Of a DNA stretch of 64,000 nucleotides, positions 1 to 10,071 are shown piece after piece. Made by a program: the position numbers and the translations under genes. Below the pieces are notes generated by a model. That model had not been told where the DNA came from. It was given only the letters and a program-made list of their open reading frames with translations, and did not search any database. The stretch is from the NCBI GenBank assembly GCA_052168355.1, contig JBQLZQ010000016.1, forward strand, positions 23,066 through 87,065, in the 5' to 3' direction. Within the stretch, counting starts at the first letter, position 1. Each line of letters opens with the position of its first letter. Source of the DNA: JBQLZQ01 sp052168355 (GTDB taxonomy: Bacteria; Pseudomonadota; Alphaproteobacteria; DSM-16000; Inquilinaceae).

Positions 1-1
1 G

Positions 2-769
2 GACAGGCCGGAGAGACTGACGGCGCGGTCCGCGCTGGGCAGCGCCAGGGGCCATTGGACCCGAAGCCTGGCCATCAGTCCCGACGGCACCCGGGCCTAT
101 ATCGGGGTCGGATCCCGCGACAACATCGACGACGAAGACCCGCCACGGGCCACGATCCAGGAATTCGCCCTCGACGGCGGAGAGGGTGCCGCGCAGCAGA
201 GCACGCTGGCCAGCGGCCTGCGCAACCCCGTCGGCATGGCCTTCGCGCCGGGCACGTCCGATCTGTACACCGTCGTCAACGAACGCGACGGGTTGGGCGA
301 CGGGCTGGTCCCCGATTTTCTCACCCGTGTGGAGCGGGGGGCGTTCTATGGCTGGCCCTACGCCTATATCGGCCCGAACCCGCAGCCCGACTATGCCGAA
401 CGGCGGCCAGACCTGGTGGAGCAGACGGTGGTTCCCGATGTGCTGTTTGAGGCCCATTCGGCGCCCATCGGGCTGGTCTTCTACGACGGCGACCTGTTTC
501 CCCCGGACTATCGCGGCGACGCCTTTGTCGCCCTGCGCGGGTCGTGGAACCGGTCAGACCCGACCGGATACAAAGTGGTGCGGGTGCCGTTTACCGATGG
601 GCGGCCCGAAGGCTGGTATGAAACCTTCGCCAGCGGTTTCTGGACCGACGGGACCGATCAGGCGCGGGTCTGGGGGCGGCCAACGGGTCTGGCGGTCATG
701 CCCGACGGTGCCTTGCTGATCGCCGATGAAATCGGCGGCACGATCTGGCGGGTAACCTACGGCCAATAG
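2..769 (+). CDS. PQQ-dependent sugar dehydrogenase (glucose/sorbosone dehydrogenase family), 3' part
   Basis: Only the C-terminal 255 residues are in the window; the frame is open to the left edge, so the start lies outside. The family is a six-bladed beta-propeller, usually periplasmic, that oxidises sugars with PQQ. Visible family features are the blade motif SPDGTRAYIGVGS near residue 24, GLRNPVGMAF near 71, the aromatic run FYGWPYAYIGPNP near 115, and a closing segment GLAVMPDGALLIADE before a short tail. An ATG at 236 is internal, because homologous sequence continues upstream of it. The sugar substrate cannot be told from this part. Confidence 0.85.
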   Translation, partial: DRPERLTARSALGSARGHWTRSLAISPDGTRAYIGVGSRDNIDDEDPPRATIQEFALDGGEGAAQQSTLASGLRNPVGMAFAPGTSDLYTVVNERDGLGDGLVPDFLTRVERGAFYGWPYAYIGPNPQPDYAERRPDLVEQTVVPDVLFEAHSAPIGLVFYDGDLFPPDYRGDAFVALRGSWNRSDPTGYKVVRVPFTDGRPEGWYETFASGFWTDGTDQARVWGRPTGLAVMPDGALLIADEIGGTIWRVTYGQ

Positions 770-886
770 GCCTCATGGCCTCGGATTTCGGCCGCATAAC
801 CTCTTGTTAACACCTGGCGGCCCATGATGCGGCCAGGGCGGATCCCAGGGACCCGCCCGTTCCTGTCATGGACTCGAGGTCGTTCG

Positions 887-1135
887 ATGCAGGTTTCCCC
901 GTCCGCCGGCGTTTTTCAGGCCCTTTCCGCGTTTTTTCAGCCCGGTCCGGTTCGCCCCCAGGGCGCCGGAGACACCGATGCGCCCGCCGTTTCGATGGCC
1001 GCCACGACATCCATGGCGCCGCCGCCGGCCGGCTCGACATCCGTGGCCAAGGCCGCGCCGGTCACCGACACGTTCGACGGTCCCCCGCCCGAAGGGCCGG
1101 TGCGCCGCGGCAGCCTGGTCGACGTCGTCGCCTAG
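887..1135 (+). CDS. small hypothetical protein ending in the repeat element
   Basis: This 82-residue frame is rich in Ala, Pro and Gly (MQVSPSAGVFQALSAF, later PPPAGSTSVAKAAP) with no recognisable domain. The ATG at 887 is preferred to one at 824, though no strong ribosome site is visible at either. The TAG stop at 1133-1135 is the first triplet of the palindromic repeat that follows, so the natural 3' end may have been replaced when the repeat arrived. It could be a non-coding frame; the composition of the central region is only moderately gene-like. Confidence 0.35.
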   Translation: MQVSPSAGVFQALSAFFQPGPVRPQGAGDTDAPAVSMAATTSMAPPPAGSTSVAKAAPVTDTFDGPPPEGPVRRGSLVDVVA

Positions 1136-1270
1136 AGCAGGATCGCCTTGGGTGGAATCGCTTCGGCGATCCCACCCAAGGCGTGAATCCTACTCTATTC
1201 ATAGAGTTAGAGAGCGATTCACGTCATTGGTGGAAGCGGGTCCGCTTCCACCAATGACGATCGCGCTCTA
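1133..1270. repeat. composite palindromic repeat, two inverted modules
   Basis: The element runs from TAGAGC (1133) to GCTCTA (1265-1270). The left module is TAGAGCAGGATC, then a hairpin with an 11-bp outer stem (1145-1155 with 1172-1182), a 5-bp inner stem and a TTCG tetraloop at 1162-1165, then GTGAATC. A central perfect palindrome (ACTCTAT-TC-ATAGAGT, 1192-1207) separates it from the right module: GATTCAC, an 18-bp hairpin (1222-1239 with 1242-1259), and an end in GCTCTA. The right module has the inverted flanks of the left one but a different stem sequence. Related modules occur at 28565-28620 and 63949-64000. Confidence 0.9.
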
Positions 1271-1298
1271 AGGGTCTCGGGGCCGGCGCCTCACCTCC

Positions 1299-2237
1299 TC
1301 AGTGAATCCTGTTGCGATACCGGCTTGGCGGCATTCCGAAGTGCCGGTGGAACACTCTGCTCGCATGGGCCGGATCGTTGAAGCCCCAACGCAGGGCGAT
1401 TTCCGTGATGGTCATCCGATCGAGGCGCGGATCGGTCAGATCGCGGCCGATGCGGGCCAGCCTCCTCGCGCGGATATGGGCGGCCAGAGTCCGCCCGCTG
1501 TCGGCGAACGCCATGTGGAGGTAGCGCGGCGTCACGCCAAAGCGCCTGGCGATGCTCGACGGTGACAGGTCGGGGTCGTCGAGATGACGTTCCACATGCC
1601 CAAGGACGCGTGTTGCGAGATCCCGTCCCGCGGTCGGCGTGTCACCCGGGCGCAACAGGCGTCCCAGCAGATCGATCATAAGGTCGGCCACCAGCAGCGC
1701 GTCGTTTGCCGGGATCTGATGGGCCAGCCGGTTCAGCGCCGTCATTTGACTGCACAGCAAGGCACCTAGGCCCGTCCGGCCGTCGAAAACATGCGTGCCC
1801 TTCAGATTGTCGATCAGACCGGCGCGCCGCACGTTCTCCTTGGGCAGGATCAGCGTCACTTTGTGCAGCCTTTCGTCAAACGCGAAGTCGAGCGGTGCGG
1901 CGCTGTCCCATAGGACAAGGTCGCCGGCCCGCAATCGCACCGATACCTCGCCCTGGCGGATCCGTTCGCTGCCGGCGAGCACCAGAAGCAATCCCATATG
2001 CTCCGCGTCGGTGCCGCGAATCTCCCGCCGCCGACGGAAGCCGGCAAGCGGCGCGCTGCGGCATTCGACGAGCGTGCAGCCCCCAACGCCCTGCCAGCGC
2101 AGCCGACAATCGAACGTATCGCCGTCCCGCCTCATCAACGACCAGGGCAAGTGCACCTGGTTGAGCATCGCGCGCATGGCCTCGCCGCGCAACGAAGGCG
2201 GCAGGCTGTCGGTTGACCACTGGCCGGCGACGGTCAT
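1299..2237 (-). CDS. AraC-family transcriptional regulator
   Basis: This 312-residue protein has an N-terminal cupin-like ligand domain of the AraC_binding_2 type (about residues 20-190; GDLVLWDSAAPLDFAF sits inside it). A C-terminal double helix-turn-helix covers about 210-310, with SPSSIARRFGVTPRYLH as the first and TITEIALRWGFNDPAHASR as the second. It should bind DNA and activate transcription in response to an unknown effector. I chose the ATG at 2237 because GGGGAAG lies just upstream; a longer frame from 2306 has no such site. It diverges from the hydrolase gene at 2426, a likely but unproven target. Confidence 0.9.
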   Translation of the reverse strand: MTVAGQWSTDSLPPSLRGEAMRAMLNQVHLPWSLMRRDGDTFDCRLRWQGVGGCTLVECRSAPLAGFRRRREIRGTDAEHMGLLLVLAGSERIRQGEVSVRLRAGDLVLWDSAAPLDFAFDERLHKVTLILPKENVRRAGLIDNLKGTHVFDGRTGLGALLCSQMTALNRLAHQIPANDALLVADLMIDLLGRLLRPGDTPTAGRDLATRVLGHVERHLDDPDLSPSSIARRFGVTPRYLHMAFADSGRTLAAHIRARRLARIGRDLTDPRLDRMTITEIALRWGFNDPAHASRVFHRHFGMPPSRYRNRIH

Positions 2238-2425
2238 CGCTTCGCTTCCCCGCTGCCCGCCACCTGTTTTCGCTCCGTGGGGCGGTTCAAGGGGCGACAT
2301 TATCACATTCCAGCTTCGCTCTCGAACAAGCCTGTTCCCTGTGGTGCAAGCGGCGCTCCCGCGACCGCGCCCAGGCTGACGGCGGGAGAGATCGCTCCCG
2401 AGGGACGCGGCAAGGGAGAACGGGC

Positions 2426-3319
2426 ATGCGGCGGGATATCGAATTCAAGACCGAAGACGGGGTCACGCTGCGCGGCTGGCACTACCCGGCCAAGGGCGTC
2501 AGCGGGCCGGCGCCGACGGTGATCATGGCGCACGGCTTTTCGGCGACGCGTGAAATCTTCCTCGACGACTTCGCCGAGGTGTTTTCGGAGGCGGGGATCG
2601 CGGCGATCGTCTATGACCACCGGAACATCGGCGCCAGCGATGGCGAGCCGCGCGGCCACATCGACCCCTGGGCCCAGATCAACGGCTACCGCGACGCCAT
2701 CACCTGGGCGCAGGGTCAGCCGGATGTCGATCCGGCCCGGATCGGCGTTTGGGGGTCAAGCTATTCCGGGGGACATGTTCTGGTCGTCGCGGCCATCGAC
2801 AAGCGAGTCAAATGCGTGGTCTCGCAGGTCCCTCTCACCTACGGGCTGGAGACCGCCCAACGTCTGATCCGCGGCGACATGTGGGCGGGCCTGCGCGGCA
2901 TGTTCGACGCCGACCGGGCGGCGCGCCTGCGCGGCGAGAAGGCGGGGACCATGCCGGTGACGGCGCCCGAGGGCCAGCCCTGCGCGCTGCCGACGGCCGA
3001 CACTTACGAATTCTTCACCAGCTTCACCAAGACCCGCGAGACGAACTGGAAAAACGAGGTGACGCTGCATTCGATCGAGATGTTCACCGAATACGAGCCG
3101 GCCGACTATATCGCCCGGATCGCACCGACGCCGCTGCTCATGATCGTCGCCCGCGGCGACCATCTGACGCCCTTCGATATGACCGCCCGCGCCTATGAGC
3201 AGGCGCTGGAGCCAAAGAAACTGGTCGTGCTGCCGGGCGGACACTTCGAGGCCTATACCGGCGACGCGTTCGCGACCTCGTCCGCCGCACAGCGGGACTG
3301 GTTCCAAAGCCATCTCTAG
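2426..3319 (+). CDS. alpha/beta hydrolase
   Basis: This is a 297-residue cytoplasmic hydrolase. Visible elements are the oxyanion-loop motif MAHGFSATRE, the nucleophile motif GSSYSGG (Ser112), a probable acid Asp245 in ARGDHLTP, and a probable catalytic His273 in PGGHFEAY. The G-x-S-Y-x-G form resembles the CocE/dienelactone-hydrolase branch. The ATG at 2426 is preceded by AGGGAGAA. The gene faces away from the AraC regulator across a 188-bp gap, an arrangement in which the regulator often controls the enzyme. The substrate is unknown; esters are the likely class. Confidence 0.88.
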   Translation: MRRDIEFKTEDGVTLRGWHYPAKGVSGPAPTVIMAHGFSATREIFLDDFAEVFSEAGIAAIVYDHRNIGASDGEPRGHIDPWAQINGYRDAITWAQGQPDVDPARIGVWGSSYSGGHVLVVAAIDKRVKCVVSQVPLTYGLETAQRLIRGDMWAGLRGMFDADRAARLRGEKAGTMPVTAPEGQPCALPTADTYEFFTSFTKTRETNWKNEVTLHSIEMFTEYEPADYIARIAPTPLLMIVARGDHLTPFDMTARAYEQALEPKKLVVLPGGHFEAYTGDAFATSSAAQRDWFQSHL

Positions 3320-3323
3320 GCGT

Positions 3324-3950
3324 TCAGGTTTCGCCTTCCGGTTCGGGCAGCTGGTGACGCAGGATCAGCGGCACCTGCGCCAATCCGAACACCATGCTGA
3401 GCGGCATCAGGCCGAACACCTTGAAATTGACCCACGCGTCGGTCGAAAAGTTGCGCCACACGATCTCGTTCAGGATCGCCAGCACGACAAAGAAAACGGC
3501 CCAGCGCCAGGTCAGGCGGCGCCAGCCATCGTCGTCGATCTGCAGGACGCTTCCCATCACCAGTTTCAGGTAGCGGCGGCGCAGCGCCAGGCCGACGAAC
3601 AGCACGGAGGCGAACAGCAAATTGACCACCGTCGGCTTGATCTTGATGAAAATGTCGTCGCGCAGGAACAGGGTCAGCCCGCCGAAGGCCATGACGAACA
3701 CGCACCCGACCAGGGGCATGATCGGCACCCGGCGTTCCAACCGGTAGGACACGGCCACGGAAATCGCCGTCGCGACCATGAAGACGGCCGTGCCGACCAT
3801 GATGCCGTAGAACCGGTTGGCCAGGAAAAAGACCACCAAGGGGCCGGCTTCGATGGCCAGGCGAGCGAGCGGGTTCAGCGCCTCCGGCGTTCCGCCGTCC
3901 GTCTGCGCGTCCGCTGTGTCCGGCGTCTTGTTTTCGGTCTCGACGGTCAT
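3324..3950 (-). CDS. yciB: septation protein A (YciB/IspZ family inner-membrane protein)
   Basis: This 208-residue integral membrane protein has about five hydrophobic segments. Family features are NPLARLAIEAGPLVVFFLAN near the N-terminus, RRVPIMPLVGCVFVMAFGG in the middle, and NEIVWRNFSTDAWVNFKVFG near residue 160. YciB proteins affect cell-envelope synthesis and division in enterobacteria and intracellular septation in Shigella. The ATG at 3950 gives the normal family length. The frame continues upstream, but there it is only the opposite register of amn. The gene lies 23 bp downstream of amn and is probably cotranscribed with it. Confidence 0.93.
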   Translation of the reverse strand: MTVETENKTPDTADAQTDGGTPEALNPLARLAIEAGPLVVFFLANRFYGIMVGTAVFMVATAISVAVSYRLERRVPIMPLVGCVFVMAFGGLTLFLRDDIFIKIKPTVVNLLFASVLFVGLALRRRYLKLVMGSVLQIDDDGWRRLTWRWAVFFVVLAILNEIVWRNFSTDAWVNFKVFGLMPLSMVFGLAQVPLILRHQLPEPEGET

Positions 3951-3973
3951 GATCCCCTCGGCCCGACACCTTC

Positions 3974-5467
3974 CTACTGAAAACCGACTTCGGTAAAGCT
4001 GCGCAGCTTGCGGCTGTGCAGGCGTTCCAGCCCCAGTTCGCGGAGCATTTCCATGGCCCTTATGCCGATGTCCAGGTGCTGGTTGACCTGAAGCTTGTAG
4101 AAGGCATTGGCCATTCCCGGCAGCTTGAGCTCGCCGTGCAGCGGCTTGTCGGAAACGCACAGCAAGGTGCCGTAGGGAACCCGGAAACGAAAGCCGTTGG
4201 CGGCGATGGTGGCGCTTTCCATGTCCAGGGCGACGGCGCGCGACTGGCTGAAGCGTTGCACCGGTTCGCGCTGGTCGCGCAGTTCCCAGTTGCGGTTGTC
4301 GATGGTGGCCACGGTGCCCGTCCGCATGACGCTTTTCAGCTCGTACCCCTTCAGCCCGGTGATCTCGCTGACCGCGCCTTCCAGCGCCTGCTGGACCTCG
4401 GCCAGGGGCGGCACCGGTATCCAGGTTGGAAGATCGGCGTCCAGCACGTGATCTTCGCGGACATAGCCGTGGGCCAGAACATAATCGCCCAACTTCTGCG
4501 TGTTGCGCAGCCCGGCGCAGTGTCCCAGCATCAGCCACGCATAGGGGCGCAGCACGGCGACATGATCGGTGATGGTCTTGGCGTTGGACGGCCCGACGCC
4601 GATGTTGATCATGGTGATGCCGGCATGGTCCTTGGCCTTGAGGTGATAGGCCGGCATCTGCGGCATGCGGTCCAGCACCGGCCGGTTGGGCCGTCCCGTT
4701 TCGTCCAGGCGGACATTGGGCGTGAACCGGTCGCCCGGCTCGACGAACGCCTCGTAGAACGGGTCGCCCTTTGCCATCCGGGTCTGCGCCAGCCGGGTGA
4801 ATTCGTCGATATAGAACTGATAGTTGGTGAACAGCACGAAGTTCTGGAAATGCTCGCAGCTGGTGGCGGTGTAGTGTTTCAGCCGGTGGAGCGAGTAGTC
4901 GGTGCGCGGGGCGGTGAACAGGGCCAGCGGCTGGGGCGCGTCGGCCGGCGGCTTGTAGGTGCCGTTGACGATGGTGTCGTCGGTCATCGTCAGGTCGGGC
5001 ACATCGAACGCCTCGCGCAGTTGCGACAGCCGTCCAGGCGCCAGATCGCCCTCCACGTGCAAACCGGTGGGAAAGGCGAAATGGACCGGTATGGGAACGT
5101 CGCTGACCCCCACCTCGACAGGTACGGCGTGGTTGGTCGTCAACTGGCGCAGCTGTTCCAGAAGGTAGGACCCGAACATGTCGGGCCGCGTCAGCGTCGT
5201 CACGTACGTTCCCGGCCCCGACACAAAGCCGTAGCTGAGGCGGGTGTCGACACGCGCGAAGGTATCCGTCCGTATCTGTACGTAGGGATAGCAGGCACGC
5301 ACCCGCTCGGCGACGGCGTCGCTGGTCGCGAAATGCTGAAAGCGGTCCCGCAGATAGCGGGTGTTGGCGTCGTAGATTGCAACGATCCGCCTGTATGCCT
5401 CATCGGGATCGTGGAACAGGGTCGGCGCGCCGATGTCCTGCGCATAGTCCTGCGTCTTCGTATCCAT
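3974..5467 (-). CDS. amn: AMP nucleosidase
   Basis: This 497-residue enzyme hydrolyses AMP to adenine and ribose 5-phosphate in purine salvage. The N-terminal AMP-nucleosidase-specific domain is visible (AYRRIVAIYDANTRYLRDRF near residue 24). The C-terminal phosphorylase-like domain contains INIGVGPSNAKTITDHVAVL and LMLGHCAGLRNTQKLGDY, followed by ALDMESATIAANGFRFRVPY and LHGELKLPG. Length and order match the E. coli enzyme. It starts 20 bp after ftsY stops, which places it inside the dapF-mtaB-ftsY-yciB block as an extra member. Confidence 0.95.
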   Translation of the reverse strand: MDTKTQDYAQDIGAPTLFHDPDEAYRRIVAIYDANTRYLRDRFQHFATSDAVAERVRACYPYVQIRTDTFARVDTRLSYGFVSGPGTYVTTLTRPDMFGSYLLEQLRQLTTNHAVPVEVGVSDVPIPVHFAFPTGLHVEGDLAPGRLSQLREAFDVPDLTMTDDTIVNGTYKPPADAPQPLALFTAPRTDYSLHRLKHYTATSCEHFQNFVLFTNYQFYIDEFTRLAQTRMAKGDPFYEAFVEPGDRFTPNVRLDETGRPNRPVLDRMPQMPAYHLKAKDHAGITMINIGVGPSNAKTITDHVAVLRPYAWLMLGHCAGLRNTQKLGDYVLAHGYVREDHVLDADLPTWIPVPPLAEVQQALEGAVSEITGLKGYELKSVMRTGTVATIDNRNWELRDQREPVQRFSQSRAVALDMESATIAANGFRFRVPYGTLLCVSDKPLHGELKLPGMANAFYKLQVNQHLDIGIRAMEMLRELGLERLHSRKLRSFTEVGFQ

Positions 5468-5486
5468 CGCCGTTCCCTAGCTCGTC

Positions 5487-6461
<975 letters not shown>

Positions 6462-6531
6462 GGCGCGTTTCTATACACGCTCCGGCGCTCAAGCTGAACG
6501 GTGGCGTTTCCGGTCTCGTGCTCCAGCCCCG

Positions 6532-7824
6532 TCACGCCAGCGCGCCGACCAGCCGACCGTCGTCGACCCCGGTGATGTGAACGGTGCGCAACTGGCCCGG
6601 TGCCACCGTGTGCGGCAACCGGACCTGGGCGAAGTGCGGCGTGCGGCCGGTATCGGGGACTTCCGTCAGGATTTCCGCTGAGCGGCCGATGTGGGGTTCC
6701 AGGAACCTGTGCAACGCGGCGTCGCCGGCCTGGCGCAGACGGGCGGCCCGCTCCCGGCGCGTCGGGACCGGCACCTGGGGCATGCGCGCCGCCGGCGTTC
6801 CCGGCCGTTCCGAATAGGGGAACACATGAAGATAGGTCAGCCCGCACTCCTCGATTGTCTGGAGGGTGCGGGCGAACATGGCGTCGGTCTCGGTCGGAAA
6901 GCCGGCGATCAGGTCGGCGCCGAACACCATGTCGGGGCGCAACCGCCGCGCCCGGTTGCAGACGGCAACCGCGTCGGCCCGCCGGTGGCGGCGTTTCATG
7001 CGGGTCAACACCATGTCGTCGCCGGCCTGCAGAGACAGGTGCAGATGGGGCATCAGCCGGGGTTCGTCGGCGAACAGGCGCCAAAGGTCCTCGTCGATCT
7101 CGACCGGATCCAGGGATGAAAGCCGCAGCCGGGCCAGCCCGGGAACCCGCGCCAGCACGCGTCGCACCATCTGCCCCAGCGATGGGGCGCCCGGCAGGTC
7201 GGCGCCGTAGGAGGTCAGGTCGACGCCGCTCAAAACCGCCTCGCGATAGCCGCCTTCGACCAGGGTGGCGATCTGGGTGGCGATCCGGCCGATGGGGACC
7301 GACCGCGACGGGCCGCGGCCGAACGGGATCACGCAAAAGGTACAGCGATGGTCGCAACCATTCTGAACCTGGACAAAGGCCCTGGCACGACCGTCGAAGC
7401 CATCGACCAGATGGGACGCCGTCTCCCGCGCCGCTCCGATATCGGCGACCTGGACGCGTGGCGCGGTGTCCTTGGCGGACCAGCTTGCGGCCCGCATCTT
7501 TTCGGCGTTGCCCAGGACCCGGTCGACCTCCGGCATGGCGGCAAAGCGATCCGGCGCGATCTGGGCGGCGCAGCCGGTGACGACGATCCGCGCGCCGGGC
7601 CGCCGCCGGCGTGTCTTGCGGATCGCCTGGCGGGCCTGACGTTCGGCCGCCACGGTCACCGCGCAGGTGTTGACGATGACCAGGTCGTCGGCACCGGCTT
7701 CGCGGGCATGCCGGCGCATGACCTCGCTTTCATAGGTGTTGAGGCGGCATCCGAAGCTCAGGACTTCGACGTCATCGGTCCCGGCGCTCGCACCGATGCG
7801 CCGCTGGGACCGCGACGGGGTCAT
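6532..7824 (-). CDS. mtaB: tRNA (N6-threonylcarbamoyl-A37) 2-methylthiotransferase MtaB
   Basis: This 430-residue radical-SAM enzyme adds a methylthio group to t6A37 of tRNA. The N-terminal UPF0004 domain carries cysteines in FGCRLNTYES, VNTCAVT and TGCAAQ. The radical-SAM cluster motif is CDHRCTFCVIPFGRG (C-x3-C-x2-C). A TRAM-like C-terminal domain ends the protein. The ATG at 7824 overlaps the dapF stop in an ATGA tetranucleotide, so translation is probably coupled. An upstream in-frame extension to 7926 would lie inside dapF and is not used. Confidence 0.95.
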   Translation of the reverse strand: MTPSRSQRRIGASAGTDDVEVLSFGCRLNTYESEVMRRHAREAGADDLVIVNTCAVTVAAERQARQAIRKTRRRRPGARIVVTGCAAQIAPDRFAAMPEVDRVLGNAEKMRAASWSAKDTAPRVQVADIGAARETASHLVDGFDGRARAFVQVQNGCDHRCTFCVIPFGRGPSRSVPIGRIATQIATLVEGGYREAVLSGVDLTSYGADLPGAPSLGQMVRRVLARVPGLARLRLSSLDPVEIDEDLWRLFADEPRLMPHLHLSLQAGDDMVLTRMKRRHRRADAVAVCNRARRLRPDMVFGADLIAGFPTETDAMFARTLQTIEECGLTYLHVFPYSERPGTPAARMPQVPVPTRRERAARLRQAGDAALHRFLEPHIGRSAEILTEVPDTGRTPHFAQVRLPHTVAPGQLRTVHITGVDDGRLVGALA

Positions 7825-8675
7825 TCCCCGGTCGCCGGACCGTCGGCGAGAAGGCTGGCGGCCACCTGGCCGGAATAGCTGATCGACGCGGGGCCCGTCA
7901 TGGCCACGTGCCCATCCTCGCGCCACGCGATGGTCAGTTCACCCCCGTCGAGAACGACGGTCACGTGGCGGCCGCTCAGGCCGCGCCGATGGGCCGCCAC
8001 AGCCGTGGCGCAGGCGCCGGTGCCGCAGGCGCGGGTGATGCCGACGCCCCGTTCCCAGACCCGCAGGCGGATCCGGTCCCGGGCGATTGGCGCCGCCACC
8101 TCGACATTGGTGCGCTCGGGGAAGAAGGGGTGATGCTCGATTTCCGGCCCGACCCGGTCCAGCGCCACGGCCTCCGGATCGGCGACAAAGAATATGGCGT
8201 GCGGGTTGCCGACGCTCACCCCGACGGGATCGCGCAAGGGTCCCACTTCGACCGGAAGGTGCAGGGTGTCGCATTGTTCGGCGACGGGGATGTCCCGCCA
8301 GTCCAGCCCCGCCGGCCCCATATCGACCGTGATCGCCCCGTTCGGCCCGGCCGCGCAGCGCAGCAGGCCCGCACCGGTTCGGATCGTGGCGCTGTCGCGG
8401 GCGCCTTCGGTCATCAGCAGGCGGGCGACGCAGCGCGTGCCGTTGCCGCACGCATCCACCTCTCCGCCATCGGCATTGAGGATGCGCATGAACAGGTCGG
8501 CGTCGCCGTCGGGGGCGGGCTCCATGACGATGATCTGGTCGCAGCCGACGCCGCGGCGGCGGTCGGCAAGGGCGCGTGCGCCCTCCGCCGATAGGGCAAT
8601 CGGGCCGCCACGGGCGTCCAGGACGACAAAGTCGTTGCCCAGCCCGTGCATCTTGGTGAAGGGGATGTTGCTCAT
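7821..8675 (-). CDS. dapF: diaminopimelate epimerase
   Basis: This 284-residue PLP-independent epimerase converts LL- to meso-diaminopimelate for lysine and peptidoglycan synthesis. Both catalytic cysteines are seen: ACGNGTRCVAR near residue 77 and RACGTGACATAVAAHRRG near 217. The N-terminal KMHGLGNDFVVLD and the internal GNPHAIFFV are signatures. It heads the dapF-mtaB-ftsY-amn-yciB run, whose order is common in Alphaproteobacteria. Confidence 0.97.
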   Translation of the reverse strand: MSNIPFTKMHGLGNDFVVLDARGGPIALSAEGARALADRRRGVGCDQIIVMEPAPDGDADLFMRILNADGGEVDACGNGTRCVARLLMTEGARDSATIRTGAGLLRCAAGPNGAITVDMGPAGLDWRDIPVAEQCDTLHLPVEVGPLRDPVGVSVGNPHAIFFVADPEAVALDRVGPEIEHHPFFPERTNVEVAAPIARDRIRLRVWERGVGITRACGTGACATAVAAHRRGLSGRHVTVVLDGGELTIAWREDGHVAMTGPASISYSGQVAASLLADGPATGE

Positions 8676-8730
8676 GGCCCCGGTTATATGGCGGCCGCGG
8701 ACACGAAGTCCATGGCCGGCGTGGCCGGGA

Positions 8731-10071
8731 TCAGCTCAGTCCAACCGCCTGCTTGGTCTCCGCGTCGGTCAGGTTGGTGTCGGTGAGCTGGGCGCCGGTC
8801 AGGTTGGCGGCAAACAGATTGGCGCCGCTCAGGTCGCAGCGCGTCAGGTCGGCGCCCTTCAGGTCGGTATTTGGCATCTGGGCGCCGCTCAAATTGGCGC
8901 CGATCAGGGTCGCCCGGGCCAGGCGGGCGCGCAGCAGGTTGGTCCGCCACAGCACGGTGCTGGCGCTGGCGATCCGCAGAGGATCCAGCCGGGCCCCGTC
9001 CAGTCGGACATCGGTCAGCGACGCCCGTTGCAGGTTGGCGCCGCGCAGATCCGCCTCGCTCAGGTCGGCGCCGCGCAGGTCGGCAAGCGTCAGGTCGGCC
9101 ATCGCCAAGGCGGTGCCGGCCAGGTTGGCGCCGCTCAGCCGGCAGCAGCGAAGGATCGCCGCGGACAGATCCCGACCGCCGAGATCCTGGCCCGAAAGGT
9201 CCGTTTCCGACAGGTCGGCCCGCTCTCCCCGCTCACCCTTGGTGGCCACCCATTCGGCGTGCGCGTCCAGGATCGCGGGCAGGCCCTCCAGCATTTCGGC
9301 GGAGGGCCGTACCGATTTGGCATCCGAGAGGTTGGTCTTGGCGAAATCGGCCTTGTCGTAGATGGCGCCCAGCAGGTCGGCGCCCGTCAGGTCGGCGTTG
9401 TCGATCACGGCGCCGCTCATGTCGGCGCCCTGCAGGATGGCGCCTCGCAGGTCGGCATGGCTGAGATCGGCGCCTTCCAGGTCGCAACCGGTCAGGTTGG
9501 CACGGCTCAGATTGCTGTTGGACAGGTTGGTGAAACGCAGGATGGCGTCGGACAGGTCGGTCTGCATGATGAAGGCGTTGGCCAGGCGGGCGCGGGTCAG
9601 GTCGGCGCCGTCCAGCTTGGCGCAGGTCAGTTCCGTGTTGTTGGCTTCGAAGGTAACAGGCGTCAACCCGCCCCCGATGCTGGGATTGACCAGGACGCCG
9701 TCGCGCATGTCGGCCTCGATCAGGATAGCCCCGGACATGATGGCGCCGCGCAGGCAGGCGCCGCGCAGATCGCTGCGCGTCAGGTCGGCGTTGCGCAGAT
9801 CGGTCATCCGAAGGTCGGCGCCGTACAGGTTGGAGAAATTCAGCCGCGTCCCTATCAGGCGGGCGCCTTGCAGAACCGCCCCGGTCAGGTCCGCCTCGCT
9901 CAGGTTGCGGCCGGACAGGTCGGCCTTGCCCAGGTCGCACATGCGCAGGATGGCCCGTTGTCCGCCCCGGCGCTCCAGGAACAGCTCGTGCTCCTTGACG
10001 ATGGCCTCCAGCTCAGGACGCGTCAGGACACGTCGCTGGGACAGCCGCGTATCGACCTGGGTATCGGTCAT
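8731..10071 (-). CDS. pentapeptide-repeat protein
   Basis: This 446-residue protein consists almost wholly of A(D/N)LxX repeats in two blocks (about residues 45-250 and 285-435). The linker between them lacks repeats (EGLPAILDAHAEWVATKGE). Such repeats fold as a right-handed quadrilateral beta-helix. An N-terminal segment (RPELEAIVKEHELFLERR) and the first repeat block start soon after the ATG at 10071. There is no signal peptide or membrane segment. Some relatives mimic DNA and inhibit gyrase, but nothing here shows that function. It diverges from ffh. Confidence 0.9.
   Translation of the reverse strand: MTDTQVDTRLSQRRVLTRPELEAIVKEHELFLERRGGQRAILRMCDLGKADLSGRNLSEADLTGAVLQGARLIGTRLNFSNLYGADLRMTDLRNADLTRSDLRGACLRGAIMSGAILIEADMRDGVLVNPSIGGGLTPVTFEANNTELTCAKLDGADLTRARLANAFIMQTDLSDAILRFTNLSNSNLSRANLTGCDLEGADLSHADLRGAILQGADMSGAVIDNADLTGADLLGAIYDKADFAKTNLSDAKSVRPSAEMLEGLPAILDAHAEWVATKGERGERADLSETDLSGQDLGGRDLSAAILRCCRLSGANLAGTALAMADLTLADLRGADLSEADLRGANLQRASLTDVRLDGARLDPLRIASASTVLWRTNLLRARLARATLIGANLSGAQMPNTDLKGADLTRCDLSGANLFAANLTGAQLTDTNLTDAETKQAVGLS

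Noticed and set aside
3324..4538. A frame extending yciB upstream into amn
   Set aside because: Amn occupies 3974-5467 in another frame with full family similarity; yciB starts at 3950.
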